Positions 11,645 to 23,260 of a stretch of 64,000 nucleotides of DNA are shown here, in pieces. The DNA lies in NCBI GenBank assembly GCA_029582265.1, contig CM055828.1, forward strand, positions 17,371,430-17,435,429, in the 5' to 3' direction. The DNA comes from Zoroaster sp. YZ-2022 (lineage: Eukaryota > Echinodermata > Asteroidea > Forcipulatida > Zoroasteridae). Under the pieces are notes generated by a model. That model was given only the letters and a program-made list of their open reading frames with translations. It made no database searches and had not been told where the DNA came from. Numbering within the stretch: position 1 is the first letter of the stretch; every line of letters starts with the position of its first letter. The position numbers were made by a program, and so were the translations under genes.

Positions 11645-12285
11645 CCATAACCCTAACCCTCCAGGGTATTTTGACTAGAAACCCTGCCAGACGCATCAGA
11701 TTGCATCATTTGTCAAAGTGACTTGGCTGCAGAGTGCAGCAAAGTGCAGCTAGGTGCATTTTGCTGCGTGTGGCAGTCAAGGGTGTATAGTGTATCAGTG
11801 GTGGTACAAGTACCTTGCAAATTCTATCAATATGCACCCCGTAGATGCATCAAAAGTTGCTGGGAGGGTAGTAGGTTTTCTTGGTTGCTGGGAATTTAGT
11901 TGCTGGGAAGGTTTTGTTTGGCTTTGAATATTTGAAACAAAATATCATCACTGCCTGTTCTTTTTTATGTTTTCCTTTTGTTTACATTCTTTTCTGGGTT
12001 TTCTGCTATTGAACTCAAATTTACCTTTGAAATAATCTATTGGGCCATACATGTACATGTACAATGCATCATCCCAGACTGCACTATGAAAGTAGAGTGA
12101 AACCCGAGACATACCCTTCAGACCAGGGACCCAAAGTGGTTTGCCCAATTCCCCAGCACTTAGCTGGTTTGACCTCAATTTCCATCAGTATTGCTACAAA
12201 GTTCACAGCAGTTAGTGGTTGCACTTTGCATCAAAGTGTACCAGACTTTTCCACCTGATGCACTGTGCTGCGTCTGGCAGGGTTA
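11645..12285. mobile_element. probable decayed TTAA-type element
   Basis: Left end ATAACCCTAACCCTCC followed by ACCCTGCCAGACGCA; right end near 12268-12285 carries TGCGTCTGGCAGGGTTA, the reverse complement. Terminal TTAA has decayed on both sides. A related terminus (CTTAACCCTAACCGTC) appears at about 61995 without a partner. Confidence 0.6.
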
Positions 12286-12354
12286 CGGCTAAGCTAAGTG
12301 GAAGTAACCAGAGACTTTCTGACCATAGAACTGTTAAAACAAAAGGTGCCAGTA

Positions 12355-12600
12355 TATGGTGAAATCAACCAAGAAAATTTGTCTAACCTGCCATTGAACT
12401 CCTCCAAAATCAACCAAGAAAAATTTTCTAACCTGCCAAACTCCTCCAAAATCAACCAACGTTACATTGGGCCATCCTGCCAAACTCCTCCAAAATCAAC
12501 CAAGAAAAATTTCCTAACCTGCCAAACTCCTCCAAAATCAACCAAGAAAAATTTTCTAACCTGCCAAAATCAACCAAAATCAACCAAAACCTCCGGTTGA
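12355..12600. repeat. imperfect ~40-60-bp tandem repeat (CTCCAAAATCAACC)
   Basis: Five or so irregular copies of AAATCAACCAAGAAAAATTT, TCTAACCTGCC, AACTCCTCC. The reading frame across it (12298-12600) is a repeat artefact. Confidence 0.8.
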
Positions 12601-12620
12601 TTTTGGTTGAATTTGGAAGG

Positions 12621-12990
12621 TCAACCCTCCTACTGACAGACCATTTGAAACCATTCAAAATTTCCACTTTCAAAAATGCCCATTGGTTTTGTACACACAT
12701 GGTGATACCATTTGAACAGTGTTGGAAGCAAGCTTTACTACCATTCAAATCCATTCAAATGCATAGAGGGTCATTGATTTACCACTTAGAAGTATCCAAA
12801 CAAGGTTTTGTATTAGCTGTACTATTTTGGAAAGATCCAAACAAGGTTTTGTATTAGCTGACCTACCATTCAAAACCATTTGGGGGAATCAATACTGTAC
12901 AGTTATTTCACCATTCAAAACCACAAAAACGAATGGTTTCAAATGGTGCATCAACTTGTATGAAAAAGGTACCAAAAGTAGGAGGGTTAA
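12621..12990. mobile_element. TTAA-type MITE, AACCATTCAAAA family, full length
   Basis: Starts TCAACCCTCCTACTGACAG (TTAA degraded to TCAA) and ends AAAAGTAGGAGGGTTAA at 12990. It is ~370 bp and matches 37780-38154 and the truncated 5395-5750. Its right TTAA at 12987-12990 is also the first base group of the next element. Confidence 0.85.
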
Positions 12991-14545
12991 TACCATTAGC
13001 AACTTTAGTCTACAATACACATACCTGTACATGTACCCCTTCTTGCTTACCATTGGTGATTTTAGTCTACAATACACATACCTGTACATGTACCCCTTGT
13101 TGCTTACCATTGGTGATTTTAGTCTACAATACACATACCTGTACATGTACCCCTTGTTGCTTACCATTGGTGATTTTAGTCTACAATACACATACCTGTA
13201 CATGTACCCCTTGTTGCTTACCATTGGTGATTTTAGTCTACAATACACATACCTGTACATGTACCCCTTGTTGCTTACCATTGGTGATTTTAGTCTACAA
13301 TACACATACCTGTACATGTACCCCTTGTTGCTTACCATTGGTGATTTTAGTCTACAATACACATACCTGTACATGTACCCTTGTTGCTTACCATTGGTGA
13401 TTTTAGTCTACAATACACATACCTGTACATGTACCCCTTGTTGCTTACCATTGGTGATTTTAGTCTACAATACACATACCTGTACATGTACCCCTTGTTG
13501 CTTACCATTGGTGATTTTAGTCTACACACACATACCTGTACATGTACCCTTGTTGCTTACCATTGGTGATTTTAGTCTACAATACACATACCTGTACATG
13601 TACCCTTGTTGCTTACCATTGGTGATTTTAGTCTACAATACACATACCTGTACATGTACCCTTTGTTGCTTACCATTGGTGATTTTAGTCTACAATACAC
13701 ATACCTGTACATGTACCCTTTGTTGCTTACCATTGGTGATTTTAGTCTACAATACACATACCTGTACATGTACCCTTTGTTGCTTACCATTGGTGATTTT
13801 AGTCTACAATACACATACCTGTACATGTACCCTTGTTGCTTACCATTGGTGATTTTAGTCTACAATACACATACCTGTACATGTACCCTTGTTGCTTACC
13901 ATTGGTGATTTTAGTCTACAATACACATACCTGTACATGTACCCTTGTTGCTTACCATTGGTGATTTTAGTCTACAATACACATACCTGTACATGTACCC
14001 TTTGTTGCTTACCATTGGTGATTTTAGTCTACAATACACATACCTGTACATGTACCCTTGTTGCTTACCATTGGTGATTTTAGTCTACAATACACATACC
14101 TGTACATGTACCCCTTGTTGCTTACCATTGGTGATTTTAGTCTACAATACACATACCTGTACATGTACCCCTTGTTGCTTACCATTGGTGATTTTAGTCT
14201 ACAATACACATACCTGTACATGTACCCCTTGTTGCTTACCATTGGTGATTTTAGTCTACAATACACATACCTGTACATGTACCCCTTCTTGCTTACCATT
14301 GGTGATTTTAGTCTACAATACACATACCTGTACATGTACCCCTTGTTGCTTACCATTGGTGATTTTAGTCTACAATACACATACCTGTACATGTACCCCT
14401 TCTTGCTTACCATTGGTGATTTTAGTCTACAATACACATACCTGTACATGTACCCCTTCTTGCTTACCATTGGTGATTTTAGTCTACAATACACATACCT
14501 GTACATGTACCCCTTCTTGCTTACCATTGGTGATTTTAGTCGACC
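12987..14545. repeat. 57-bp minisatellite, about 27 copies
   Basis: The unit runs TTGCTTACCATTGGTGATTT, TAGTCTACAATACACATACC, TGTACATGTACCCC (56-57 bp, varying mainly in the number of C before TTG). The array starts at a TTAA with a diverged first unit (TACCATTAGCAACTTTAGTC) and ends at 14541 in TTTTAGTCGACCAAGGTCA. Each unit contains the palindrome GTACATGTAC. The long frames on both strands come from the repeat and are not genes. A paralogous element at 50149 carries only two short copies of the ACCATTGGCGACTTTAGTCG part. Confidence 0.95.
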
Positions 14546-14567
14546 AAGGTCATCACACACAGAGCAC

Positions 14568-14793
14568 TTAAAGGGACAATTTCGTCACGATCAACAGGGC
14601 ATGGAATCAGAGGATTGTCTCAGATTCTAAACTCGGTGACTGAAAATAATACCCCACGTGATAAGGTCATATTACCGTAGCTGCTGCATAAATGAGCCAG
14701 TAATTTTCAGTCACTGTGTTCATCTTAAACTAGGACACCGATTCCATGCCCTGTTGAAAGTCTGCTCTGATCGTGACGATATTGTCCCTTTAA
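14568..14793. mobile_element. TTAA-flanked MITE, AAGGGACAAT family, copy 1
   Basis: 226 bp, TTAAAGGGACAATTTCGTC at the left and GACGATATTGTCCCTTTAA at the right; long inverted repeats include CAGGGCATGGAATC. Internal halves are inverted around AGTCACTGTG/AGTGACTGAA words. The 50-kb paralogue lacks it, so it is a clean insertion. A diverged copy lies at 55982-56202. Confidence 0.87.
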
Positions 14794-15077
14794 ACTGGAA
14801 GTACAGTACCATGACCTGTTTTATAAACAGGCGGTATATATTTTCCTCTTCCTGGTCCATACCCAATCTTCATAAAAATATACATACATGGCTGGAAAGA
14901 GAGATTTCAGATCTTTGTAATGGTGACATATATGTACAGTGTACATGTACCTAATTAGTAAAACCGGTAAAACAAGCTGCCATTTGTGCTATGGAATACC
15001 AGACATTTGTGTACAAAATGCTCTCTGTGTTTGTGAAACAGGTCAGGTGATGTAATATTGATAACCCGATCATTTTT

Positions 15078-15376
15078 GAGGTCACTCCGATCCACTAAAT
15101 TTTCAATATGTTCTTCACCAACCTTTATTACATACAAGCCTGCTGTCCTTTCCAAGTAATCTTACAAAATCAACTGTGTGCCACCCAAGGACACTGTAAA
15201 TGTTTGAACATATTAGTATGGCCTACAATGTATCAATGGGAGACCACCTTACCCTGCAATCTCAGTGGTGTGACAGTACACAGAAGGGTAACCACAGGAG
15301 GCCACTGGCAACAGCTAATGGCTTGGAGTGGCCTGAATGGGTTGTTTCAAAAATTGCACCGATTATAGGAGGAATA
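15078..15376. mobile_element. GGCCACTCC-family MITE, copy 2 (termini lost)
   Basis: Same core as 10043-10363, from GGTCACTCCGATCCACTAAA to ATTGCACCGATTATAGGAGG. It interrupts sequence that is continuous in the 50149-50750 paralogue between CTGATCATTTT and GATTTTGGTATC, although flanking TTAA is not preserved. Confidence 0.83.
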
Positions 15377-15890
15377 AGCAATCCCATTGATTTTGGTATC
15401 ATACATGAAAGGGAATTTCATGAAAAATGAACATTTGATTGTATTTTCTTTCTCCAACAAATTCTGAAAAAATAGTTAAGAAAAATGAAATGACAAAACA
15501 GTCATTGAAACTCAGTCATTGAAATTTTTGTGTTTGCTTTAATTCAAACTAAAAAAACGAATTGTGTGATTTATTGGTTAAGTTGGGGGGGGGGGGTCAT
15601 TTGGGAGGGGTGTCAATCATGGGTCCAGCTCCCAACCATCCTCCCATCCAATCATTACAAGAAATCACCGCAACTGGCCTGATGTTTTTCACTGCCAATC
15701 GGCAATATAAGAGTATCTTAATTTCCATTAAAGATTTCCCCTAAAATTTAAGATTGCCCTACTTGCGCTCCCCTCCCCCCAGCTATTTGGAGCTGGTTGG
15801 CGAGTGGCAGAAAGCAAAATGTGCATATTCTCCAGTTTGCACCATGGTTTAACCTCAACAGATCATTTATTTACTCATTTTAAAAATTAT

Positions 15891-17164
15891 TAGGTGTTCG
15901 GGTGAAGCCCGAAAACCTATTGTTTTTGTACCGTTTTTTTTTTTTTTACTTAAAAATTTTTTTTTTTTTTTTACTTCTCCTTCTCAGCGGCGATTGTCCG
16001 GCAACAAAGGCATCCTTGCTAAGCATATACAGCATTCAAACTTAACACATGAACAGAACATAACATATAGATTGGTGAAATTCTTACGTCGGGAGATAAA
16101 CAATTGATTTAATTTTGCCCTACACCGACGTGTGTATAGCACTGTATACTCAGTGCTTTCCGAGTGTCTGTGAAAAAACTACACAGGCGACTCGGGCGGG
16201 ATTCGAACCCACAACCTCCTGCTTACTAGTGCAGACGTCTTAACCTCTCGACCACCGAGCTTGCCCGATGACAATTGGCCGGCTAGAATCCCATATAGCA
16301 GCGGGTTCCGCGATATATATATAGGTTGGTGAAATTCTTGCGTTGGGAGATAAACAATTGATTTAATTTTGCCCTACACCGACATGTATAGCATTGTATG
16401 CTCAGTGCTTTCCGAGTGTCTGTGAAAAAACTACACAGGCGACTCGGGTGGGATTCGAACCCACGACCTTCTGCTTACTAGTGCAGACTAACAAGCTGAC
16501 GAAACCGTTGCTGTGACGTCATGATGACGTCATCGGGTGTCGAATTACATTAATTCAAAGTTTAATATTTCAAAAAAATCATAACTCCTAAACTACACAA
16601 CAGAATTTTTCAATCCACACATCATCGGATAGGTCTTTAAAAACCGAGCAAAAGTTACAGACATGACCCCAATTTGACCTTGTCTTCCGTGTGAAACCGA
16701 AAGTTGAAGTGAAAAAATATTCCCGGGCCTCGTTTTGAGATCTGGAGGCAATGTGAATGGGAATTTTGACATGGTTCCTGTGTATGAAATATTCTTTGAA
16801 ATATATATACATATCAAAATTATGATCAATGACGTCATTACTATGTCACTACGGAAAAATTAAAACAGGTCGAAAAAAAAAAAATTTCTCTATCACAAAA
16901 ATCATCAGAATTTTTTCAAATTTAGAATATAAACAATCTATGTCAATATGAAGACAACTGGAAAGTTTCATCTTAATCACGTGACCAAAACTTAATATAT
17001 GAGAATAAAAAATTAGTTTACGATACAACTTTGAAAAAATTAGGCGATGCCGTTTCCTGCGCCAATAATTCAAACTAAAGAGGACGCTATGCACATTTAT
17101 TAATTTTTCCTATTTAAAGTTAATTAGATAAGATTCACCTTTACAAAAACAACCCGAACACCTA
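15891..17164. mobile_element. 1.27-kb element with AGGTGTTCGGGT inverted ends
   Basis: Left end TAGGTGTTCGGGTGAAGCCC, right end ACCCGAACACCTA at 17152-17164. It contains poly-T tracts, two tandem SINE copies (16070-16490), and a segment with TGACGTCATGATGACGTCAT and ACATGACCCCAATTTGACC that recurs in diverged form at 21280-21440 and 26216-26480. No transposase frame. Confidence 0.7.
16070..16490 (-). mobile_element. two tandem SINE copies (GCAAGCTCGGTGG family)
   Basis: On the - strand each has a tRNA-like head (GGTGGTCGAGAGGTTAAGA A box; GGTTCGAATCCC B box) and a tail with GTGTAGGGCAAAATTAAATC. The second copy is truncated in the head at about 16490. The same family forms the array at 20050-20990. 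Confidence 0.88.
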
Positions 17165-17924
17165 GTGTTTGTAATCAAACAAACACTAAATTTCTAGTTA
17201 TTATTATAATTATTAAGTAATGGCATTTTCATTTTCGACTTCAAGAGTTAATGTCAATTATGTGTGTATTTTTGTCTATAGACATCCCATTTAACTCTTT
17301 CCTGATGGCGCGCTGATTAAATGGCGCAAAACGGCACCGTATTTCGACGGCATGCCGATTTATCGGCTTGATGTCATCACCTGACAACAGGTCTTGTTTT
17401 GCCTTGTTTTGACAACCGAGCGCACAACAGACCAATGAGAATTCGAGGTCATGCACTTCCAATACAAATTACATGTAGTTAATAAATATTTTCTTGGAAT
17501 TACGAAGTGGACAATGACAATGGAGATGACGATAGAGACAATGTTGACTTTAAACACACCGACAGTGATGGAAGTAGTACCGTTTTCAGGGTAAACAAAC
17601 GACAGTAAAGCCTCCGAACCTTAGGTTGTTTGTACCCACAGCGATAGCGATATATAGCGAAAGGCCTGCAGCATACATGTACCATGTACATGTACGTGTA
17701 CCAGGGCGTGACAGCAAGCAATTCCGCAAGCTAATTGTGCTCATAGGACCAGCAACAGGTGAAGCAACAAAAGTACATGTACACATTGGACAGATGATAC
17801 ATGACACAAATGATTCTACCAGATGTCCAAATATTAACATATTGTTAATAATTTCCACATTGGACCTTGATTGTTTACATTATTGCATAAAAGAAATATA
17901 CAGTGTGTTGTATCAAGATTGTAA
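17165..17924. other. non-coding, nothing firmly recognised
   Basis: No exon supported. A stretch near 17836-17880 (AACATATTGTTAATAATTTC, then CCTTGATTG) resembles 19755-19800 and suggests a diverged interspersed repeat. Confidence 0.4.
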
Positions 17925-18359
17925 ATTGTGACCCGCTCTGTGAAAATGAGTCACATGTAATGGGCGTGTAATGGGCGATGGAATGTTGAGAGGGTGTTTT
18001 TTTTTTACATCTGATTTTTGGTTATCATGTTTTTTGACATTAGGATACTTTTTTTAAATATTTTTACATAAACGTCAATTTCAATCAATAAAATATTAAA
18101 ATCAATGATTTTTGTGAGTACTTTGTTTCAAATATGTCATTTGTTTTCATTTGAATGCTTGTTTTCCTAACAATAAATTGTGTTAATTATGCACATTACT
18201 GATTATTACAAATGCCATATCTCCGTAATGCAATATGCCACACACCTGTAACATATACCAAATTAAAGCCGATGATGTACTCTTTCCAGCTACATAGAAA
18301 TTATGTATATTTGTCAAATTTGCGACTTGTGACTCATTTTCACAGAGTGGGTCACAATT
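17925..18359. mobile_element. MITE with 30-bp terminal inverted repeats
   Basis: Left ATTGTGACCCGCTCTGTGAA then AATGAGTCACA; right is the reverse complement with one or two mismatches ending GGGTCACAATT at 18359. About 435 bp, non-coding. Confidence 0.85.
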
Positions 18360-18395
18360 ATGATTTCTGTTACGGTACATATACAGGGGGCTACA

Positions 18396-18955
18396 TAGAC
18401 TTGGTTCCAAGTCTGTGATCGTGGTTTTATGTCTGCCTGAAGCCAATATGTGACCATCCACCACGAATGGGCTGTAAAGTCGCACACGTTGATTTAGCAG
18501 TACGGCTTGAAATGCATGAAAAATCAGTCAGTTGTCCATTTTGGTATTTTTTTAGAAATGAAAAGTTTGAAATATTCTCCTTTAGTTCTGAAAATTTCAG
18601 AATTAAATTCAATTTCAAAAATCATGAAAACCACGTTTTCTTTCGGGCAATGAGTTCATAAATCTGTACAAAATGTAAGTTTATGTGAAGTTTATATGGA
18701 AGTGTAAGTAACCAGTGTAATAACTTTGATACACCATAACTTCACGTAGGAATATAGAAATGACTTGTGTTTGGTATCATTTTAAACCTTATGATATACT
18801 CTTTCCAAAAATATATGAACCTCCAAATGTGAAATTTTCGACTTTACAGCCCCTTTGTGGTGGATGGTCACATATATGGCAGTATCGCATTAAATAGCGC
18901 CCTCTTGTGTATTAACCTCCGACATTAACCTTCGATCACAGACTTGGGAATGTTG
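18396..18955. mobile_element. inverted-repeat element with a nested MITE
   Basis: TTCCAAGTCTGTGATCG at 18404-18420 is answered by CGATCACAGACTTGGGAA at about 18933-18950. Nearly all the interior is the separate MITE at 18447-18874. Confidence 0.65.
18447..18874. mobile_element. MITE with ~35-bp TIRs (TATGTGACCATCCACC)
   Basis: Left TATGTGACCATCCACCACGA, then ATGGGCTGTAAAGTCG; right CGACTTTACAGCCCC, then TTTGTGGTGGATGGTCACAT. About 430 bp, non-coding. Confidence 0.85.
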
Positions 18956-19388
18956 TTCGTCGGTTTGTACACACCCTATTGCGAATTAGTCCAAAAGTGG
19001 ACGGAACAATCTGATTGGTCGGAAAGCCTTCCATAACATGAATATTCAAACTAAGTCTTCTACATGCAGTTGGAGGAGATGTACTCAACGATTCCATTTA
19101 AACTGTAGGTAAGACGTTTTTTGTAGAGAAGGAATTATGTATTTTATTTTGTGCTTTTTTACAACTCTAAGATCTCATTAAATTTATCTATCATTTCAAA
19201 TACTATTTACGTACCAAGCACTATACAAATTTAATATCGAATGAATATTACAGAAAGAATTTTAAGCGAGTGTAACCTGTTAGTAATAGACGCGGCCTAC
19301 AAGGTTTTTGTGGCCTCCTGATTGCCATCTCTCTAGCAATCGTATTATTATGTAAATTTTAGCTATGAATACATGAATATCCCACAAA

Positions 19389-19510
19389 CACAAGAGGGTC
19401 AAGTCTGAGATCGCGAGTTAGGGCTGTGATAGCCAGTAGGTGTAAACGGCGTTTTGCGTGGCTGATGCAGACAAAAATAACCGCGATCTCAGACTTGAAA
19501 TTAAGTCTAG
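19389..19510. repeat. short foldback related to the CAAGTCTG element
   Basis: TCAAGTCTGAGATCGCG near 19392 faces CGCGATCTCAGACTTGA near 19482, with an outer AAGTCTAGGGGCTACA block that resembles 18387-18400. Likely a short relative of the preceding element. Confidence 0.55.
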
Positions 19511-20049
19511 GGGCTACAAGGCAGTATGGACAATATTATCATGCTTTTATATATTCTGACACAAACAAACCACTTTTTTCATAATACAATGCATATTATC
19601 AGACTCTCAAGCAATAACTTTTATTGAGAAGCGATAAACATAAGTTTATCTTTGGATGGCTGCAATGCATCATGGGTAATCCCAAGATGATCTCAATATT
19701 CACACTCTGTGAGTCATAACCTTTATTTTGATACCTTACTCTATTCAATAGTCCAAAGATAAACATATTCTTTATAATTTCCACACTTGACCTTGTACAG
19801 TATCAAATTACAATTTATGTAAACAATTACAATGTACATCCATATATGTGAAATAATTCCATAGAAACAGTAACAATAAATATGATGTACACTTCATTTA
19901 CAATGTAACAACTTCAGTACATGAACCTGTATACACATCTCCCCCAAATAGTGATTAAAAAAAAGAGATGATAAAAGTGTTCGAGGTCTGTTTTCATTCA
20001 TCATTCTGGGATTATTCCTCTCTCCCTCTCATCACCACACCAACATTAA
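19511..20049. other. non-coding, nothing recognised
   Basis: AT-rich; no exon or shared repeat that I can delimit. Confidence 0.4.
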
Positions 20050-20990
20050 TTTATATGGGATTCTAGCCGGCCAATCGTCATTGGGCAAGCTCGGTGGTCG
20101 AGAGGTTAAGACGTCTGCACTAGTAAGCAGGAGGTCGTGGGTTCGAATCCCGCCCGAGTCGCCTGTGTAGTTTTTACAGACACTCGGAAAGCACTGAGTA
20201 TACAGTGCTACATGTATACACACGTCGGTGTAGGGCAAAATTAAATCAATTGTTTATCTCCCGACGCAAGAATTTCACCAACCTATATCGCGGAACCCGC
20301 TGCTACATGGGATTCTAGCCGGCCAATTGTCATCGGGCAAGCTCGGTGGTCGAGAGGTTAAGACGTCTGCACTAGTAAGCAGGAGGTCGTGGGTTCGAAT
20401 CCCGCCCGAGTCGCCTGTGTAGTTTTTCACAGACACTCGGAAAGCACTGAGTATACAGTGCTATACACACGTCGGTGTAGGGCAAAATTAAATCAATTGT
20501 TTATCTCCCGACGCAAGAATTTCACCAACCTATACATGTATATATCGCGGAACCCGCTGCTACATGTCATCGGGCAAGCTCGGTGGTCGAGAGGTTAAGA
20601 TGTCTGCACTAGTAAGCAGGAGGTCGTGGGTTCGAATCCCGCCCGAGTCGCCTGTGTAGTTTTTCACAGACACTCGGAAAGCACTGAGTATACAGTGCTA
20701 TACACACGTTGGTGTAGGGCAAAATTAAATCAATTGTTTATCTCCCGACGCAAGAATTTCACCAACCTATACATGTATATATCGCGGAACCCGCTGCTAC
20801 ATGGGATTCTAGCCGGCCAATTGTCATCGGGCAAGCTCGGTGGTCGAGAGGTTAAGACGTCTGCACTAGTAAGCAGGAGGTCGTGGGTTCGAATCCCGCC
20901 CGAGTTGCCTGTGTAGTTTTTTCACAGACACTTGGAAAGCACTGAGTATACAGTGCTACACACGTCGGTGTAGGGCAAAATTAAATCAAT
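20050..20990 (+). mobile_element. tandem array of four SINE copies
   Basis: tRNA-like heads GCAAGCTCGGTGGTCGAGAG begin at about 20085, 20337, 20573 and 20831 (spacings ~253, 236, 258). Each head carries GGTTCGAATCCCGCCCGAG, then CACAGACACTCGGAAAGCAC, then GTCGGTGTAGGGCAAAATTA and GACGCAAGAATTTCACC. Copies are joined by ATATCGCGGAACCCGCTGC with GGGATTCTAGCCGGCCAATT. All face the same way and are nearly identical, so the array looks like tandem duplication of a SINE plus linker rather than four insertions. Confidence 0.92.
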
Positions 20991-22339
20991 AGTTCATAAA
21001 TTGTAAAAAAAAATTCTTCTCCTTCTCAATGAGACTTATCGAACAAAAAAAACATAGTTACCAAGCTCAGAATGACTTCATATTTTGCACTTACAATCCT
21101 TGGAATTCCTAGATTGCTCTAATACCGATGATGTAAGAATGTCATCACTAATTGATTTTCTATTTAATTATTAGTAATTAAATACATTGCACCTTAAATG
21201 CCTCTGACTGAAGGGACGTTATGCATGTGTGCCACACACGTGTACACGTTTAATACATAACATGTACATTGTATTTCAAAAAATCATTTCTCATGAACCA
21301 CAAAAAATGTTTTCACAATGTTTGCATCATCCTAAAGATCTTGAATTATGTCACATTTCATTCACAGACATGACCTCAATATGACCTTTCCTTCCGGTCG
21401 AAAACCGGAAGTTTAAGTGAAAAAATATTCTGAAGCACTTTTCCCTACATGTATTATGTATAGCACAGTTAATTCACAATCTACATGTAGATGCCCACAC
21501 AAGCCTACAGCTATACACCAAGGTTGCCGGCCACACACTGATTGCATAATTATGTAACACACTTTCACATTAGCATACAATGCACGAAACATTTTTGGGT
21601 AATACCGTGCAATGTGAATACCGCCCTCTTGTGTCTTGACTGGTTATCTAGACAGGTCAAAGGGCATTTACTTTCCGTTTTGTCTGAAAATATCCGCATG
21701 TACCTTGACATGGTCAACTCACAATGGTGCACAAATATTGCCAAACGTTCAGTGCTGATCATCCTACTCTACATGTACATCGCATTCACCGTGTCGTTAT
21801 ATACAGTACCGCTAACAGTAAACAAATCACGATGCATTATAAATTCCTAAGTATCGTGAACGGTTACCGTGATGTTCAACATGATACCAGCTTATCAAGG
21901 GATTAACATACCAGATCACTATGCATGATCTTGTGGGTTTTTTTTATAGCTCAAACCGGCACCGCTAATCCATTAACGTGGCTAACCTGCATGGTACACG
22001 TTGTGGTTTTTGCTTATCAAGTGTTGTGACGATAGCGTGTGTTAATGAGCACGGTACACGCTACAGCGATAGTGCTGTTTAGGACCCCGTAACTATTCTA
22101 CAATAGGACGAAAATCCACTTGTATTTAGGCCTAATTTGACTCAACTAAAGACCTGGTGGTGATGATGATTTATGTACATGTATATGGCAGGTTCTTCAA
22201 AATATGGTCTAATATAATAGTAATGGGGAAACACTGCTCAGATTTTTTAAGCTGTGCATTTTAAAACCAATTATGTCCGAATAACAGGTTAACAGACACA
22301 TGATTAATCATTATGTACAACATTGGTATTTCAATCCCC
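20991..22339. other. non-coding, with an old repeat fragment
   Basis: 21280-21440 (ACATGACCTCAATATGACC, TTCCGGTCGAAAACCGGAAG) is a diverged relative of sequence inside 15891-17164. Frames at 21542-21906 show no recognised homology. Confidence 0.5.
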
Positions 22340-23260
22340 TCACTTAATCTGGAATTCGAAAATAAAATTCTCGAACGTCAGTATTTTTGACGGAAATTCA
22401 CTACCTGCATTTTTTTTCTTTTATTAAATTTTAAATAAAACCTCATGGATTGCTGAGAATTTGATTTTTTCAGTATAGAAAGGTTGTAGACGATCTATTT
22501 CTGTGTATTCATGACATGGGATGATTTAAAATGAAGTTCAAGAATCCACACAGTTGCCGTTATTTTTAAAAGTTGCGAACGTCATGGATTTCCGTCAAGA
22601 TGTCAACAATAAGAAAATGTGAACTTTGACAAGAAATAAAAAATTCTACGAAATCGCTGATTTGCTGTTTTATATTTAAAACTATTCAGATTAATTCACA
22701 ATATCAACAAAATTATTTACTACTAAGCAATTCACGCTAAAGCAACTGAACTTTTCTACAACGCAAAACTGTCTCGTCCGTCCAACGATCAACTGACGTT
22801 CGATCGAACGTTAATCCTGGTTTCGTGTTAAACTTGGACCCCGACCATGACGACGCACGCTTCTTTCTTTTTATGCATTACTAGCAACTCTCACATCGGT
22901 AAGTAACGAACTCCGCTGTTTCCCCTGGGTACGATAGGTCATCTTAATATCGATCTATCAAAAAACTGACGTACGACAAAGATGACGTAAGAGAACCGAT
23001 TCACGCCACCAGATTTATATTCAGAATGCCGCCGGAACTATAAATTCGCAGCACATGAACGTTGACAGCTAGCGAAGTGACCGGCCGCTACGTGGAATAT
23101 TCGTGCGCAGCGCGCACGACACAATAATGTTGCGAACGTCAGTTTTTTGACATTTGTTTTCTAACGTCATTTATTTGACAGACTATTTAAAAAAGTATCG
23201 AACGTCAGGATTTTGTTGAAGGATATGTATCGAACGTCATATTTACGGACATAAATTAAG
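22340..23260. repeat. region with dispersed GAACGTCA/TTTGAC motifs
   Basis: GAACGTCA or AACGTCA followed by a T-rich spacer and TTGAC or CGTCAA-like words occurs near 22373, 22575, 23130, 23155, 23206 and 23231, and in inverted form near 22792 (CTGACGTTCGATCGAACG). The layout resembles subterminal transposase-binding repeats of a non-autonomous element. No protein frame. A segment at 22855-22915 ends in TCGGTAAGTAAC, a possible splice donor, but nothing else supports an exon. Confidence 0.5.

Larger units (their letters stand above)
14546..15890. mobile_element. body of a TTAA-type element, nested with two MITEs
   Basis: The segments 14546-14567, 14794-15077 and 15377-15480 align in order with the element at 50149-50750 (shared ACCAAGGTCA, CATTTGTGCTATGGAA, TTTTGGTATCATA, GAAAGGGAATTTCAT). 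Two insertions, 14568-14793 and 15078-15376, interrupt it. The right terminus is lost in a G-run region near 15585. Nothing coding is seen to 15890. Confidence 0.7.

Noticed and set aside
12827..14630. Long frames on both strands (up to 341 codons) with repeated YTYLYMYP-like peptides
   Set aside because: Products of the 57-bp minisatellite; they shift frame with 56- or 57-bp unit changes.
15580..15800. G-run and C-run region as a G-quadruplex element
   Set aside because: A single run of nine or so G and a separate C-run do not give four G-tracts in the required spacing.
20085..20920. Possible true tRNA genes (A and B boxes present)
   Set aside because: Heads are followed by the same non-tRNA body, and the anticodon and acceptor stems do not pair well; they are SINE promoters.
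22855..22915. Short + strand frame ending in GTAAGT
   Set aside because: Only 16 codons after an ATG, no homology, and inside a motif-rich repeat region.
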